Below are positions 32,100-40,930 of a DNA stretch of 64,000 nucleotides, piece by piece; position 1 is the stretch's first letter, and each line of letters opens with the position of its first letter. This DNA is from Chloroflexota bacterium. Its GTDB lineage: Bacteria > Chloroflexota > Dehalococcoidia > Tepidiformales > Tepidiformaceae. The DNA is taken from assembly GCA_026702615.1 (NCBI GenBank), contig JAPPBY010000031.1, forward strand, positions 1 through 64,000. The letters run 5' to 3'. Made by a program: the position numbers and the translations under genes. The notes under the pieces were generated by a model. It made no database searches and was not told the DNA's origin. It worked only from the letters and a program-made list of their open reading frames with translations.

Positions 32100-32681
32100 A
32101 TGACCGTTTTCGACGAACCCATCGCCCACCACCTCGGCTGGGCCGTCTACGACGCCGACGTCACCGCTGCCCGCTACGAGCAGATGCTCGGCGCCAAGTT
32201 CAAGCTCCAGCCCATCTACGAGCTTCAGGACATCTACAACCGACCCGCCAAGCTCAAGGTCTACTACGGCGCCTTCGCCGGCATCGCGATCGAGATCATC
32301 GAGCCCTTCGAGGGCGAGACGCCCCACGCCACCTTCCTCCGTGAACACGGTGAGGGCATCCAGCACCTTGGCATCTGGGTGCCGGACGTGAAGAAGGCGA
32401 CCGCGGAGATGCTCGCCAAGGGCGCCCGTCTCACCTGGGTCTACTCCCAGGAGGACCACGACCCCGAGGCCGCCCGCGCCGCCGCCCAGCTCACCGTCGC
32501 CTCACCGTACGAGGAGCTCATGGAAGCCGTCCCCGCGAACGGCCTCAGCTACCTCGACATCAAGGAAGGCGGCACGACGATCGAGCTCCTCGGCCCCTTC
32601 GTCCACGACGTCATCTACCGAGGCGGCCCCCTCGAGGGCATGGAGGAGTGGATCCAGGCCTTCCCACCCCTGGACGACTAG
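32100..32681 (+). CDS. VOC (glyoxalase-like) family protein
   Basis: 193 residues, SD GAGGAGAAG. Paired beta-alpha-beta-beta-beta modules: HHLGWAVYDADVTAARYEQML (N-terminal strand and helix), YYGAFAGIAIEIIEPFEG, then GIQHLGIWVPDVKKA and GTTIELLGPF. His, Glu-type metal positions (HLG, IEIIEP, IQHLG) fit a metal-dependent isomerase or epimerase such as the methylmalonyl-CoA epimerase-like group. Paralogue of 36362-37015. Followed 3 nt later by the convergent PPOX gene. Confidence 0.85.
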   Translation: MTVFDEPIAHHLGWAVYDADVTAARYEQMLGAKFKLQPIYELQDIYNRPAKLKVYYGAFAGIAIEIIEPFEGETPHATFLREHGEGIQHLGIWVPDVKKATAEMLAKGARLTWVYSQEDHDPEAARAAAQLTVASPYEELMEAVPANGLSYLDIKEGGTTIELLGPFVHDVIYRGGPLEGMEEWIQAFPPLDD

Positions 32682-32684
32682 CGC

Positions 32685-33281
32685 CTACCTCGCGTCCGGG
32701 TCCAGACCCCGCTCCTCCCGGGCGGCGCGCATGCGCGCACCGTCCGAGCTCAGGCGCGGGCCCATCTCCTCGCGAGGCAACTCGCCCCGGACCATCCGGT
32801 CCGCTTTCGTCCCGTTGAACGTGATCCACTTCTCCGGAGTCACCTCGATCACGATCCGCAGCGGGGAGTCCAGCCGCTCGACGAAGGAGGCAACCGCGGC
32901 CTCGTCGTCGCCCATCGCCTTCCCTGCCAGCGCGGGGTAGAACCAGTCCTTCGTCTCCCGGTCCTCGTGCACCACCGCGCGACCCTTCGCCGTCACCGCC
33001 CCGCGCTGCTCGAAGTTGAACGCCACCATCGCGCTCACCGACACCGAGACCCGCGGGTCGCGCTTGATCGCCGATACCCGGTGCCGGTTCGCCGTGCAGG
33101 TGATCCAGAACTTCCCGTCCTTCCAGAAGAACTGGTGCAGAACGCCCACCGGCCAGCCGTCCTGCGTGCCCCACATCAGAACGCATTCGCGTGCGTCATT
33201 CAGCAGCTCGTCGATCTCCTCGTCGCTGAAGGGAAAGATCGAAACGACCTCGTGGTCCTTCATCACCTCTGGCTCTGGCAT
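32685..33281 (-). CDS. pyridoxamine 5'-phosphate oxidase-like (FMN/F420-binding) protein
   Basis: 198 residues from ATG 33281. Split beta-barrel: ECVLMWGTQDGWPVGVLHQFF, FWITCTANRHRVSAIKRDPRV and VSVSVSAM are the standard PPOX-like flavin-binding strands. C-terminal IEVTPEKWITFNGTK resembles F420-dependent reductases of this fold. Probably reduces or oxidises a small molecule with FMN or F420. Transcribed divergently from the MFS gene; a TATCAT box lies about 58 nt before its start. Confidence 0.82.
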   Translation of the reverse strand: MPEPEVMKDHEVVSIFPFSDEEIDELLNDARECVLMWGTQDGWPVGVLHQFFWKDGKFWITCTANRHRVSAIKRDPRVSVSVSAMVAFNFEQRGAVTAKGRAVVHEDRETKDWFYPALAGKAMGDDEAAVASFVERLDSPLRIVIEVTPEKWITFNGTKADRMVRGELPREEMGPRLSSDGARMRAAREERGLDPDAR

Positions 33282-33413
33282 GTCCGTCTCCTCGTCCGAT
33301 CTGGCGGGAGGCGCCGACGGCCTCCGGCGGCTCGCGATGATACCCGCCCACACCCGCCCCCGCCCCGCACTCCCCTATAGTGACCCCGGCCCGCGGGGCT
33401 GGAGGGAGCGCTG

Positions 33414-34742
33414 GTGGCTGAAACGTCGGCCTCCCCCGACACCCCGGCCCCCCTCGGCCTGGGCGACACCTTCCGCGCCGCCGGCGATTCCTTCCGGGAC
33501 TCCGGCTTTGCCCGCTACTTCTGGAGCAACGCCCTCCTCTTCACCGGGCAGGGGCTCATCCTGTTGGGCGCCCAGTGGCTGCTGACCGACCTCACGGGCT
33601 CGCGCACCATCCTCGGCCTCATGGGCGCGATCCACGCCGTCATCGTCATCGTTCTGTCCCCTCTGGCCGGTGTTATTGCCGACCGCGCCGCTCGGCGCGA
33701 CCTCTTGATCGCGGGTCGCATCGGCCTCGCCGGCGTTGGCATCGGCATGGGGATCATCGTCGCCGCTGGCGCTGCCCAGGTCTGGATCGTCCTGGTCGCC
33801 GTCGGCTTCGAGGCGGTATTCCTCGGTCTCAGTCAGCCCGCTACCCAGAGCTATGTGTACGACCTCGTCGGTCCCCGCCGCCTGCCCAACGCCATCGCCC
33901 TCATCGCGTTGTCGACCGGTGTCCTCGGGGTGGCTGGCCCCAGCCTCGGCGGACCCCTCCTCGCCGCGGTAGGTGCGCAGGCCACCTACCTCATTGGCGG
34001 GGCCGGCTTCGTGGTCGGCGCTCTCCTCCTGCTCGCCATCCCCATCAAGGGGAGGACCGAGGCCGCCGTCGCGACCTCGGTCTCCTTCTTCTCCGACGTG
34101 GTCGAAACCGTCCGCCACCTTCGCCGCGACACCCTCCTTATCTGGGTGCTCATGCCGGCGACCTTCATCACTATCTTCGCCGGCGCCATCCTCATCATGC
34201 GGCCGGTGTTCGCCAGGGATGTCCTCGAGGTCGGCGCGGGGGGATTCGGCTGGCTCAGCGCGGCCTTCGGCTTCGGCAACCTCTTCGGCTCGATCGTCGT
34301 CATCCTTCTCGGCGACCGCCTCAAGCTGAAAGGGCTCACGCTGCTCATCGCCCCCCTCGACTGGTGCGGCTGCATGATCGTCTACGCCATCTCCCCCTGG
34401 TTTGCGCTCACCCTCGGCGTCGAGTTCGTGATGGGCATCAGCTCCCCCTTCTGGCAGGTCGCCATGATGACCATCCTTCAGATCCGTGTGCCCGCCGAGC
34501 TCCGCAGCCGCGTCCTCGCTGTCTACTTCATGGTCCTCCAGTTCATGCAGCTCAACTGGGTCTACTCGGGCGCCATCGCCGATGTGATCGGGGACCGCGA
34601 AGCGCTCTTCATCATGGGCGCTATCCCCTTCGGACTCCTCCTCCTCATGTTCTCCGTCCGTCCCCTCGTCACCCTTGGCAGCGACAGCAATCCCCTCGTG
34701 ACCTGGACCCCGCCCGCGGACGAACCGCCCGACCGCTCCTGA
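33414..34742 (+). CDS. MFS transporter (MFS_3, enterobactin exporter-like)
   Basis: 442 residues from GTG 33414 with GGAGGGAG upstream. Twelve hydrophobic segments; loop 2-3 reads GVIADRAARRDLLI (the G-x-x-x-D-R-x-x-R/K-R motif). Internal gene-duplication pattern typical of MFS efflux proteins. A TATAGT box at 33376-33381 precedes it. Substrate unknown; probably drug or metabolite efflux. Confidence 0.9.
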   Translation: MAETSASPDTPAPLGLGDTFRAAGDSFRDSGFARYFWSNALLFTGQGLILLGAQWLLTDLTGSRTILGLMGAIHAVIVIVLSPLAGVIADRAARRDLLIAGRIGLAGVGIGMGIIVAAGAAQVWIVLVAVGFEAVFLGLSQPATQSYVYDLVGPRRLPNAIALIALSTGVLGVAGPSLGGPLLAAVGAQATYLIGGAGFVVGALLLLAIPIKGRTEAAVATSVSFFSDVVETVRHLRRDTLLIWVLMPATFITIFAGAILIMRPVFARDVLEVGAGGFGWLSAAFGFGNLFGSIVVILLGDRLKLKGLTLLIAPLDWCGCMIVYAISPWFALTLGVEFVMGISSPFWQVAMMTILQIRVPAELRSRVLAVYFMVLQFMQLNWVYSGAIADVIGDREALFIMGAIPFGLLLLMFSVRPLVTLGSDSNPLVTWTPPADEPPDRS

Positions 34743-34758
34743 CGCTGCCCGCTTCTGG

Positions 34759-34764
34759 CAGAAT
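34759..34764 (+). promoter_or_regulatory. -10-like hexamer CAGAAT of a leaderless gene
   Basis: CAGAAT ends 6 nt before ATG 34771; no SD. A weaker match to TANNNT than the others. Confidence 0.3.
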
Positions 34765-34770
34765 CGCCCC

Positions 34771-35487
34771 ATGACCGTTTCCGATGTCCGTGCCCTCACC
34801 TTCGATGTTTTCGGCACCGTCGTCGACTGGCGCAGTACCGTCACCCGCGAGCTCGCCGCCACCCTCGGTGAAGGCAAGGGCCTTGAGGCCGACTGGGAGG
34901 CTCTCGCCGCCCGCTGGCGCTTCGAGGGCTACGTGGGCGGCATTGGCGCCGTCCGCAGCGGCGAGCGCCCCTTCACGACCGCCGACGCCCTCCACCGCGA
35001 GAAGCTCGACGAGATCCTGGCCGAACTCGGCAACCCCCTCGATGAAGACGAGGCCGCGGAGCTGAACCGCGTCTGGCACCGCCTCGACCCCTGGCCCGAC
35101 TCCGTCGGCGGCCTGGGCCGGCTGCGCAAGCGCTTCGTCGTCTCCACCCTCTCGAACGGGAACTTCGCCCTGCTCGTCAACATGGCGAAGCACTCCGGCC
35201 TTCCCTGGGACGGTTTCCTGAGCGCCGACCTCCTCGGCCACTTCAAGAGCGACCCCGAGACCTACCTCTCCGCCGCCCGCGCCCTCTCGCTTGAACCCGA
35301 ACAGGTGATGATGGTCGCAGCCCACAAGGCCGACCTCGACGCCGCGGCAGGCTGCGGCCTGCACACCGCCTTCGTCCCCCGGCCGAACGAGATGCCCGCG
35401 GGCAGGCCCATGGACCTCGCGTTCGAAGACCGCTTCGACTTCAACGCCAGCGACTTCCACGACCTCGCGACGCAGCTCGGCTGCTGA
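34771..35487 (+). CDS. HAD-type 2-haloacid dehalogenase-like hydrolase
   Basis: 238 residues. HAD motifs in order: FDVFGTVVDW (Asp12 nucleophile), STLSNGN (Thr/Ser), FKSDPETY (Lys) and MVAAHKADLDAA (acidic pair). FDxFGTVVDWR and SNGN are the signature of type II L-2-haloacid dehalogenases, which swap halide for hydroxyl with inversion. The window also has a halogenase-like gene, but far away. Dehalogenase activity is likely but related phosphatases look similar. Confidence 0.88.
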   Translation: MTVSDVRALTFDVFGTVVDWRSTVTRELAATLGEGKGLEADWEALAARWRFEGYVGGIGAVRSGERPFTTADALHREKLDEILAELGNPLDEDEAAELNRVWHRLDPWPDSVGGLGRLRKRFVVSTLSNGNFALLVNMAKHSGLPWDGFLSADLLGHFKSDPETYLSAARALSLEPEQVMMVAAHKADLDAAAGCGLHTAFVPRPNEMPAGRPMDLAFEDRFDFNASDFHDLATQLGC

Positions 35488-35504
35488 ACACCACGCCCCC
35501 GCGC

Positions 35505-35544
35505 AGGCGGAAGCGAGGACCGTCACGTGTCCCCGCTCCCGCCT
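35505..35544. terminator. bidirectional hairpin between convergent genes
   Basis: Stem of AGGCGG, AGCG and GGAC pairing with GTCC, CGCT and CCGCCT, broken by two symmetric A-C mismatches, loop of 8 nt. It lies between the dehalogenase stop and the SnoaL-like stop. No T-run, so its termination strength is uncertain. Confidence 0.5.
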
Positions 35545-35561
35545 CCCAGGCCTGTGGCGGA

Positions 35562-36224
35562 CTAGCCTTCCGCCTCTGCCGCCCCGTGTTCGCGCAGCTC
35601 CCACGACGCAAGCCGGAGGTCCATGTCGTAGATCTGCCAGCCGATCTCGGGCACGTAGCGCACCTTGTCGAAGTAGGTGCCCCGGTAGATACCGATGTTG
35701 CCTCCGGGCGAGAACTCGTGCAGCGCGTTCAGGTAGCTCTGCATCGTGGCCCCGCCGCCACAACCCTCGTCGTCGGGCATCTCGTCGATGGTCACCAACT
35801 GCGTCCCCAGCATGTGCTGCGTGGCTGAAAAGGCGCCCAGTGCGGCCGCGACCTTGTCGGCCCAGTCGTCGGGTCCCACTCCGGTGAGCGCTCCGCCGGA
35901 GGCCGAGATGGTGGCGTCCTCCGTGAAGATGCGCCGGTAGATATTGCGCGCCATGAAGTGCTTGATCTCGGTCGAGAGAGGCTCGTCGCCTCCGAAGTGA
36001 TCGTGGTCCTTGCCGGCGCCGAGCAGGTCCGTCGCCTTCCCGTACATCCGGCGCAGCTCGGAGATCTGCGCCTTCGCGACGACTTCCTCGATTGCTGATG
36101 TTGATGCTGCTTTGCTGGTTCCCGTGGAGGCGATGAGCGCCGCCGAGCCTGCGGCCAGCGTCGCCCCTCCCACCATCAGTTGTCGTCTCGAAATAGACCT
36201 TCCGCGTTTCCGTGCCGAGAGCAT
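35562..36224 (-). CDS. Tat-exported SnoaL-like protein
   Basis: 220 residues from ATG 36224, 7 nt after SD GGAGG. Tat signal: SISRRQLMVGGATLAAGSAAL (twin Arg at about 12-13, then a hydrophobic stretch; quoted to 20 residues or fewer here as SRRQLMVGG plus TLAAGSAAL). Mature part is an NTF2/SnoaL-like cone with ISELRRMYGKATD, NIYRRIFTEDATIS and YRGTYFDKVRYVP. Members are polyketide cyclases, dehydratases or hydroxynitrile-type enzymes. Export to the outside suggests a cofactor-bearing or folded secreted enzyme. Strong promoter at 36252-36280. Confidence 0.85.
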   Translation of the reverse strand: MLSARKRGRSISRRQLMVGGATLAAGSAALIASTGTSKAASTSAIEEVVAKAQISELRRMYGKATDLLGAGKDHDHFGGDEPLSTEIKHFMARNIYRRIFTEDATISASGGALTGVGPDDWADKVAAALGAFSATQHMLGTQLVTIDEMPDDEGCGGGATMQSYLNALHEFSPGGNIGIYRGTYFDKVRYVPEIGWQIYDMDLRLASWELREHGAAEAEG

Positions 36225-36251
36225 TCGAACCCCTCCTTCTGGGTTGTGGCG

Positions 36252-36280
36252 AACATAGCTACCTGTCATAACCGCGTCAA
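36252..36280 (-). promoter_or_regulatory. sigma70-type promoter of the Tat-exported protein gene
   Basis: Minus strand TTGACG (36280-36275), 17-bp spacer, TATGTT (36257-36252). Predicted start near 36245, giving a 21-nt leader containing the SD. Confidence 0.7.
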
Positions 36281-36361
36281 CGAACCCGCCGGTACTGGCC
36301 CTTTTCGTGCCCGGAAGCGGGCGTTAGGCTGCGCCGCCCAGACCCCTCCCGGAGGTGACCC

Positions 36362-37015
36362 ATGACCGTCAAGCGAGATACCCCTGTCGCCCACCACGTG
36401 GGCTTCGTTGCCCGCGACGCCGAGAAGATGGCCCGCGCCTACGAGCGTCTCCTCGACGCCAAATTCGATCTGCTCGACCCGCTCCCCGTTCACAACCTCT
36501 ACGATGAGCAGGCCACCATCCGCGTTGCCTACGGCGCCTTCGCCAACCTCGTCGTCGAGATCATCGAGCCCATGGATGGCCACCTCCCCCACCACGACTT
36601 CCTCGACAAGTACGGCGAGGGCATTCAGCACATCGGCTTCCAGGTCGATGACCCCGCTGCCTGGACCGGACGCCTCGCCGAGGCAGGGGCGCGCATCGAG
36701 TGGATCGTCGACGACACCAACCACCTCTCCATCGGCTACCTCACGCCCGACTCCACCAACGAGGAGATGGTCAAGCGGGTTACGCCCGACTGTCTCTCCT
36801 ACCTTGATGCGGGTATCGGCAACGTCGCGATCGAGTTCATGGGGCCGCAGATCCAGGGCCGCATGCTCAATCGCTGGGATGGCCCCCTCGGCGAGACCAA
36901 AACCACCGTCCCCACCGACCCTTCCCGCGGTGGCGTGCCCTCCGAGCATCCGCTCATCGGCGAGCTCATCACCACCACTCCGCCGAACTGGTTCACCGGC
37001 GAACGCCGCGGCTGA
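36362..37015 (+). CDS. VOC (glyoxalase-like) family protein
   Basis: 217 residues, SD GGAGGTG 5 nt before ATG. Layout as in 32100-32681: AHHVGFVARDAEKMARAYERL, YGAFANLVVEIIEPMDGH, GIQHIGFQVDDP and NVAIEFMGPQI. His and Glu of the metal site are present (HHVG, EIIEP, IQHIG, EFMG). Probably metal-dependent isomerase, epimerase or dioxygenase of the VOC fold. Followed by a convergent VOC gene after 9 nt. Confidence 0.86.
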   Translation: MTVKRDTPVAHHVGFVARDAEKMARAYERLLDAKFDLLDPLPVHNLYDEQATIRVAYGAFANLVVEIIEPMDGHLPHHDFLDKYGEGIQHIGFQVDDPAAWTGRLAEAGARIEWIVDDTNHLSIGYLTPDSTNEEMVKRVTPDCLSYLDAGIGNVAIEFMGPQIQGRMLNRWDGPLGETKTTVPTDPSRGGVPSEHPLIGELITTTPPNWFTGERRG

Positions 37016-37024
37016 TAGTCTCCC

Positions 37025-37849
37025 TCAGGAGGCGGACTGGTCGTACAGCTCGATGAACTCGCCGGTCGGGCCGATGATCTGCGAGAACCCGGCCTCGTTC
37101 GGCGGGAAGAACCACGTGCCCAGCCCGCTCGACTCCACCCGCTCCGCCACCGCCTCAAGGTCCGCGTGCAGCAGCCGGAAGTGGTTGGAGCCCAGATAGC
37201 GCTTCCCCGCATCCGCTGGCGCCACCGGTGTGCCTTCCTCGATCACTAGCTCGACCCGTCCGCCGCCGCCCTCCAGCGCCCAGCGCTCGTCCCCCGTCCC
37301 CTGCGTCGAGAGCGACTTGATCCGGTAGCCGAGCACGTTCTTGAAGAACCGCCACGCCGTCGCAAACCCGCTCCGCGCGTAATGCACGTACACGAACGGC
37401 TCGCCCCGCGTCAGCACGTACCGCTGGCTGTCGACCGTGAAGGACACGCCGTCCTCCTCCGGGCATGGCGCCGCCTCCGACCAGGCCAGCTCCGGCGCCG
37501 CCTGGCGCATCGCCTGGTACGCCGCTTCCGGGTCGTCCGTCGCGATCCCGATCGTCAGGTCGCCCTGCGCGGGGCTATCCCCGGGCCGATCGAGCCGCGT
37601 CGCGTCCGCCGTCAACTCCACCAGGTCGATCTGCTGCCGCGTCGCCGGGTTCTCGATGAACCACGTCCGGATTTCGTCGCCCAGGGTCGGCGCGATCATC
37701 TGGCCCACGGCGTCCCCCGGCTCGTTCCGGTAGTTCCGGGGCTCCGTGGCGCTCCCCTCGATCTGCGTGAAGCCGATCGCCGCGACTGCAGCCGTCATCG
37801 CCTCCAGGTTGCTGACCGTGACGCCGTGGTGCGCCTGCGTCTCGCCCAT
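37025..37849 (-). CDS. two-domain VOC family protein
   Basis: 274 residues. N-terminal module AHHGVTVSNLEAMTAAVAAIGF, C-terminal half with SGFATAWRFFKNVLGYRI and GSNHFRLLHADLEAVAERV, ending TGEFIELYDQ. Resembles glyoxalase/bleomycin-resistance proteins with duplicated modules. Downstream partner of the SDR gene (9-nt gap), same strand, so probably one operon SDR-VOC. Confidence 0.82.
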   Translation of the reverse strand: MGETQAHHGVTVSNLEAMTAAVAAIGFTQIEGSATEPRNYRNEPGDAVGQMIAPTLGDEIRTWFIENPATRQQIDLVELTADATRLDRPGDSPAQGDLTIGIATDDPEAAYQAMRQAAPELAWSEAAPCPEEDGVSFTVDSQRYVLTRGEPFVYVHYARSGFATAWRFFKNVLGYRIKSLSTQGTGDERWALEGGGGRVELVIEEGTPVAPADAGKRYLGSNHFRLLHADLEAVAERVESSGLGTWFFPPNEAGFSQIIGPTGEFIELYDQSAS

Positions 37850-37858
37850 CGGTGCGTC

Positions 37859-38638
37859 CTAGCCCTCCGGCGCCAGCGCCGCGATCTCGCGCAACGCCTG
37901 CTCGCGCGGGGTTCCGGAAGCGGCGAACAGGAGCAGCTCGCCCGTCGGGCCATCCGGACCGTGCGCCAGCACGTTCAGCGCGCCCTGCGCGATGTCCGCC
38001 GGCATGATCTCTGCCGGGCTCTCGTGCGTCGCCCGGAACATCGGCGAATCCGTCGCGCCCATGCAGAGCGCGTTGACGCGGATGTTGTGCGGCTTCAGCT
38101 CGACCGCCCACGTTTCCGTCAGCCGCGCCTGCGCGAACTTGGCCGCGTCGTAGCCGGTTGCCGCCGCCAGGCCCGTGATCAGGTGCCCCTCGTGCACGTG
38201 CTCGGTAATGACGTTCAGGATGTTGCCCCCGCCCGCCGCCCGCATCGAGGGCACCGCCGCCAGCGCGCAGTAGTAGCTCCCCAGCGTGCAGATGTCCATC
38301 GAGTCCTCGAATCCCTTCGCCTGCGACTCGTAGGAGCCCGACGTGAGCGCCGTGTCGACCCAGATTGCGGCGTTGTTCACGAGGATGTCGATCCGCCCGA
38401 AGCGCTGCACGACGCTGTTCATCGCCCGCCGTACTTGCTCCTTGCTCGCCACGTCGCAGTCGACGGCGAGCCCGTCCTGCCCGGTGGCTCGTACCTGCCG
38501 GATCGTCTCTTGGTTGCTCAGCGAGTCGATGTCGAGCGACGCAACGTTCGCCCCCTGTTCCGCGAAGGCGACGGCGAACCCCCGCCCGATCCCCTCGGCC
38601 CCGCCTGTGACGACCGCCACCTGTCCTTCGAGTTGCAT
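37859..38638 (-). CDS. short-chain dehydrogenase/reductase
   Basis: 259 residues, SD AAGGGGG. NAD(P)-binding TGGAEGIG (11-18), NNAAIW (about 87-92), YDAAK active-site Tyr and Lys near 158-162. The serine position in the preceding strand reads NVITEH, Thr instead of Ser-Ser, so catalysis may differ. Asp at the end of strand 2 (SLDIDS) suggests NAD rather than NADP. First gene of the SDR-VOC unit. Confidence 0.88.
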   Translation of the reverse strand: MQLEGQVAVVTGGAEGIGRGFAVAFAEQGANVASLDIDSLSNQETIRQVRATGQDGLAVDCDVASKEQVRRAMNSVVQRFGRIDILVNNAAIWVDTALTSGSYESQAKGFEDSMDICTLGSYYCALAAVPSMRAAGGGNILNVITEHVHEGHLITGLAAATGYDAAKFAQARLTETWAVELKPHNIRVNALCMGATDSPMFRATHESPAEIMPADIAQGALNVLAHGPDGPTGELLLFAASGTPREQALREIAALAPEG

Positions 38639-38720
38639 GACATGACCCCCTTGCTTCAGTTCGAGTGAGCGAGCCGATTCTGAGTGATGCGCCCTCGCTT
38701 TGCCAGCACGCCCGCCCCGC

Positions 38721-38726
38721 TAGAAT
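38721..38726 (+). promoter_or_regulatory. -10-like hexamer TAGAAT of a leaderless gene
   Basis: TAGAAT ends 6 nt before ATG 38733 and no SD is present; the best of the leaderless-type boxes. Confidence 0.5.
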
Positions 38727-38732
38727 CGTCGC

Positions 38733-40088
38733 ATGCCAGCCACCGAGCCCGACTTCGACGGCGCCCGCCTCTTCGATGCCGACCCGCAGGTGCTCGCCGA
38801 CCCCCACCCCTTCTACGAGGCTGCCCGCGATCGCGGGCCCATCGTGCGCGAGCCCCACTACGGCGTCTTCGTCGTCACCCGCTACGACGACATCCTCGAG
38901 ATATCGCAGCGCACCGACGACTTTTCCGCGGCCGTCTCCGCCTACGGTCCCTGGGCCGTCGATGTGCTCCCTCAGCGCCCGGAGGGCTGTCCTTTCGGCG
39001 AGGCCGATGTGACCGACGAGCTCGAGACGTGGCGCGAGGAAACGCCCTTCGGCTTCATCCCCGTGCTCACCGCCGATCCACCTCGTCACACCGACCTGCG
39101 CTCCGTCGCCAACCGCCTCTTCACCGCCTCCCGCCAGCAGGAGATCGAGCCCCGCCTCCGGGAGATGGCCGAAGAGATGGCGGACGAGTTCGCCCCCCAT
39201 GGCGAAGTCGAGTTCGTCTCGCAGTTCTCCTCGCTCTACCCCTTCTTCGTCATCACCGAGCTCTTCGGCATCCCCCGCGAGGAGCAGGACCGCCTGCGCG
39301 AGCAGTTCCGCGCCCGCAGCGCCGCCGGCGCCACATCGCGCCCGGAGCAGGGCGACAACAGCGCCATGCGCGAAGGCATCCGCAACGCGCGCGCCCCCGG
39401 CGCTGCCCCCACTGACTCCCTCACCCCCAACGACCGTCAGTTCCTGGACTACATGCGCGACCGCCGCGCCCACCCCCAGAGCGACATCCTCACGCAGATT
39501 GCAACCGCCCGCTTCCGCGACGGCACGCTCCCCGAGCTTGAGGAGCTTGTCGAGGTCTCCAGCGTCGTCTACGGCGCGGGGAACGGCACGACCACCGACC
39601 TGCTCACGAATGCCATGCAGCTCCTCGCCGAGCAGCCCGACCTCCAGGACCGCCTGCGCGAGGAGTCGGCCGAGATACCCGCCTTCATCGACGAGGTGCT
39701 CCGCTTCGCCTCCCCTGTGCAGGGCCTCTTCCGCTACGCCAAGCGCGACGCCGTCGTCGATGGCGTCGAGATTCCCGCCGGCTCCGTCGTCTGGCTCGTG
39801 TACGCGGCCGCCAACCGCGACCCCGAGCGCTTCGAGGAGCCCGCCGCATTCGACCCCCAGCGCGAGAACGCCCGCCACAGCGTCGCCTTCGGCCACGGAC
39901 CCCATTTCTGCCCCGGCCAGCCCCTCGCCCGTCTCGAAGGCCGCCTCGCCTTCGAGACGCTTCTCGCGCGCATGGGCGACATCCGTATCGACGCCGGGAA
40001 GTTCGAGCCCCGCTGGCCGGCCTGGTACGTGGTACGCGGCCTCGAGTCCCTGCCCCTCACCTTCACCCCTCTCCAGCTCCAGCCATGA
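38733..40088 (+). CDS. cytochrome P450
   Basis: 451 residues. I-helix VYGAGNGTTTDLL (A-G-x-x-T-T), EVLR of the E-x-x-R motif, and heme loop FGHGPHFCPGQPLARLE with Cys393. An 80-residue segment after the I-helix entrance is typical of soluble class I bacterial P450s. No ferredoxin gene adjacent. ATGA overlap with the methyltransferase gene suggests oxidation and methylation of the same molecule; the aldo/keto reductase follows. Confidence 0.93.
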   Translation: MPATEPDFDGARLFDADPQVLADPHPFYEAARDRGPIVREPHYGVFVVTRYDDILEISQRTDDFSAAVSAYGPWAVDVLPQRPEGCPFGEADVTDELETWREETPFGFIPVLTADPPRHTDLRSVANRLFTASRQQEIEPRLREMAEEMADEFAPHGEVEFVSQFSSLYPFFVITELFGIPREEQDRLREQFRARSAAGATSRPEQGDNSAMREGIRNARAPGAAPTDSLTPNDRQFLDYMRDRRAHPQSDILTQIATARFRDGTLPELEELVEVSSVVYGAGNGTTTDLLTNAMQLLAEQPDLQDRLREESAEIPAFIDEVLRFASPVQGLFRYAKRDAVVDGVEIPAGSVVWLVYAAANRDPERFEEPAAFDPQRENARHSVAFGHGPHFCPGQPLARLEGRLAFETLLARMGDIRIDAGKFEPRWPAWYVVRGLESLPLTFTPLQLQP

Positions 40089-40906
40089 CCAGCGAAACCT
40101 GGTTCGAGGCGAACCGCCGCAACTGGGACGAGCGCGTCCCCATCCACCGCCGCTCCGCCTTTTACGACGTCCCCGGCTTCCTGGCTGGAGGCAGCCCGCT
40201 CGAGCCCGGCGAGACCGAAGAAGTCGGTGACGTTGCCGGCAAGTCGCTCCTCCACCTCCAGTGCCACTTCGGAATGGACACCCTCTCCTGGGCCCGCCTT
40301 GGCGCCACGGTGACCGGCCTCGACTTCTCCCCTCCCGCCATCGCCGCCGCCCGCGAGCTCGCCGCCGAAACCGGCATCGACGCCGAGTTCGTCGAGGCCA
40401 ACGTGTACGACGCCCCCGACGCCCTCGCCGGCCGCACCTTCGACATCGTCTACACGAGCCGTGGCGTCCTCGTCTGGCTCCCCGACCTCCCCCGCTGGGC
40501 CGCGACCGTGGCGAGCCTGCTCAAGACCGGCGGCGTCCTCTACCTCCGCGAGGGCCACCCCTTCGGCCACGTCTTCGACGACGAGGCCGAGAGCGGCCTT
40601 TCCCTGCGCTACCCCTACTTCCACGGTCCCGAGCCCGACCGCTGGGACGACCCCGGCACCTACGCCGACGTCACCGCCGAGACCACCGAGAACGAGACCT
40701 ACGAGTGGTCGCACACCATGGGCTCGATCGTCACGGCCATCGCCGAAGCGGGCCTCGTCATCGAGTTCCTGCACGAATTCGACCACCTCTGTTGGCAGCA
40801 GCTCCCCTGGATGGAGCCCGGTCCGGAACCCGGCACATGGGTCCTCCCCGGCGAACGCGAAAGCATCCCCCTCATGTACTCGCTCCGCGCCCGCAAACCG
40901 TCCTGA
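40085..40906 (+). CDS. class I SAM-dependent methyltransferase
   Basis: 273 residues, coupled to the P450 (ATGA). Rossmann-like SAM site: KSLLHLQCHFGMDTLSWARLG (motif I, here L-Q-C-H-F-G-M rather than G-x-G-x-G), VTGLDFSPPAI (acidic loop), and FDIVYTSRGVLVWLPDL. This CHFGMD variant is common in a broad bacterial group of uncharacterised methyltransferases. Substrate unknown. Confidence 0.88.
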   Translation: MTSETWFEANRRNWDERVPIHRRSAFYDVPGFLAGGSPLEPGETEEVGDVAGKSLLHLQCHFGMDTLSWARLGATVTGLDFSPPAIAAARELAAETGIDAEFVEANVYDAPDALAGRTFDIVYTSRGVLVWLPDLPRWAATVASLLKTGGVLYLREGHPFGHVFDDEAESGLSLRYPYFHGPEPDRWDDPGTYADVTAETTENETYEWSHTMGSIVTAIAEAGLVIEFLHEFDHLCWQQLPWMEPGPEPGTWVLPGERESIPLMYSLRARKPS

Positions 40907-40917
40907 CGCCGGCCCGC

Positions 40918-40923
40918 TATCAT
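40918..40923 (+). promoter_or_regulatory. -10-like hexamer TATCAT of a leaderless gene
   Basis: TATCAT ends 7 nt before GTG 40931, with no SD between. Confidence 0.45.
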
Positions 40924-40930
40924 CCCCGCC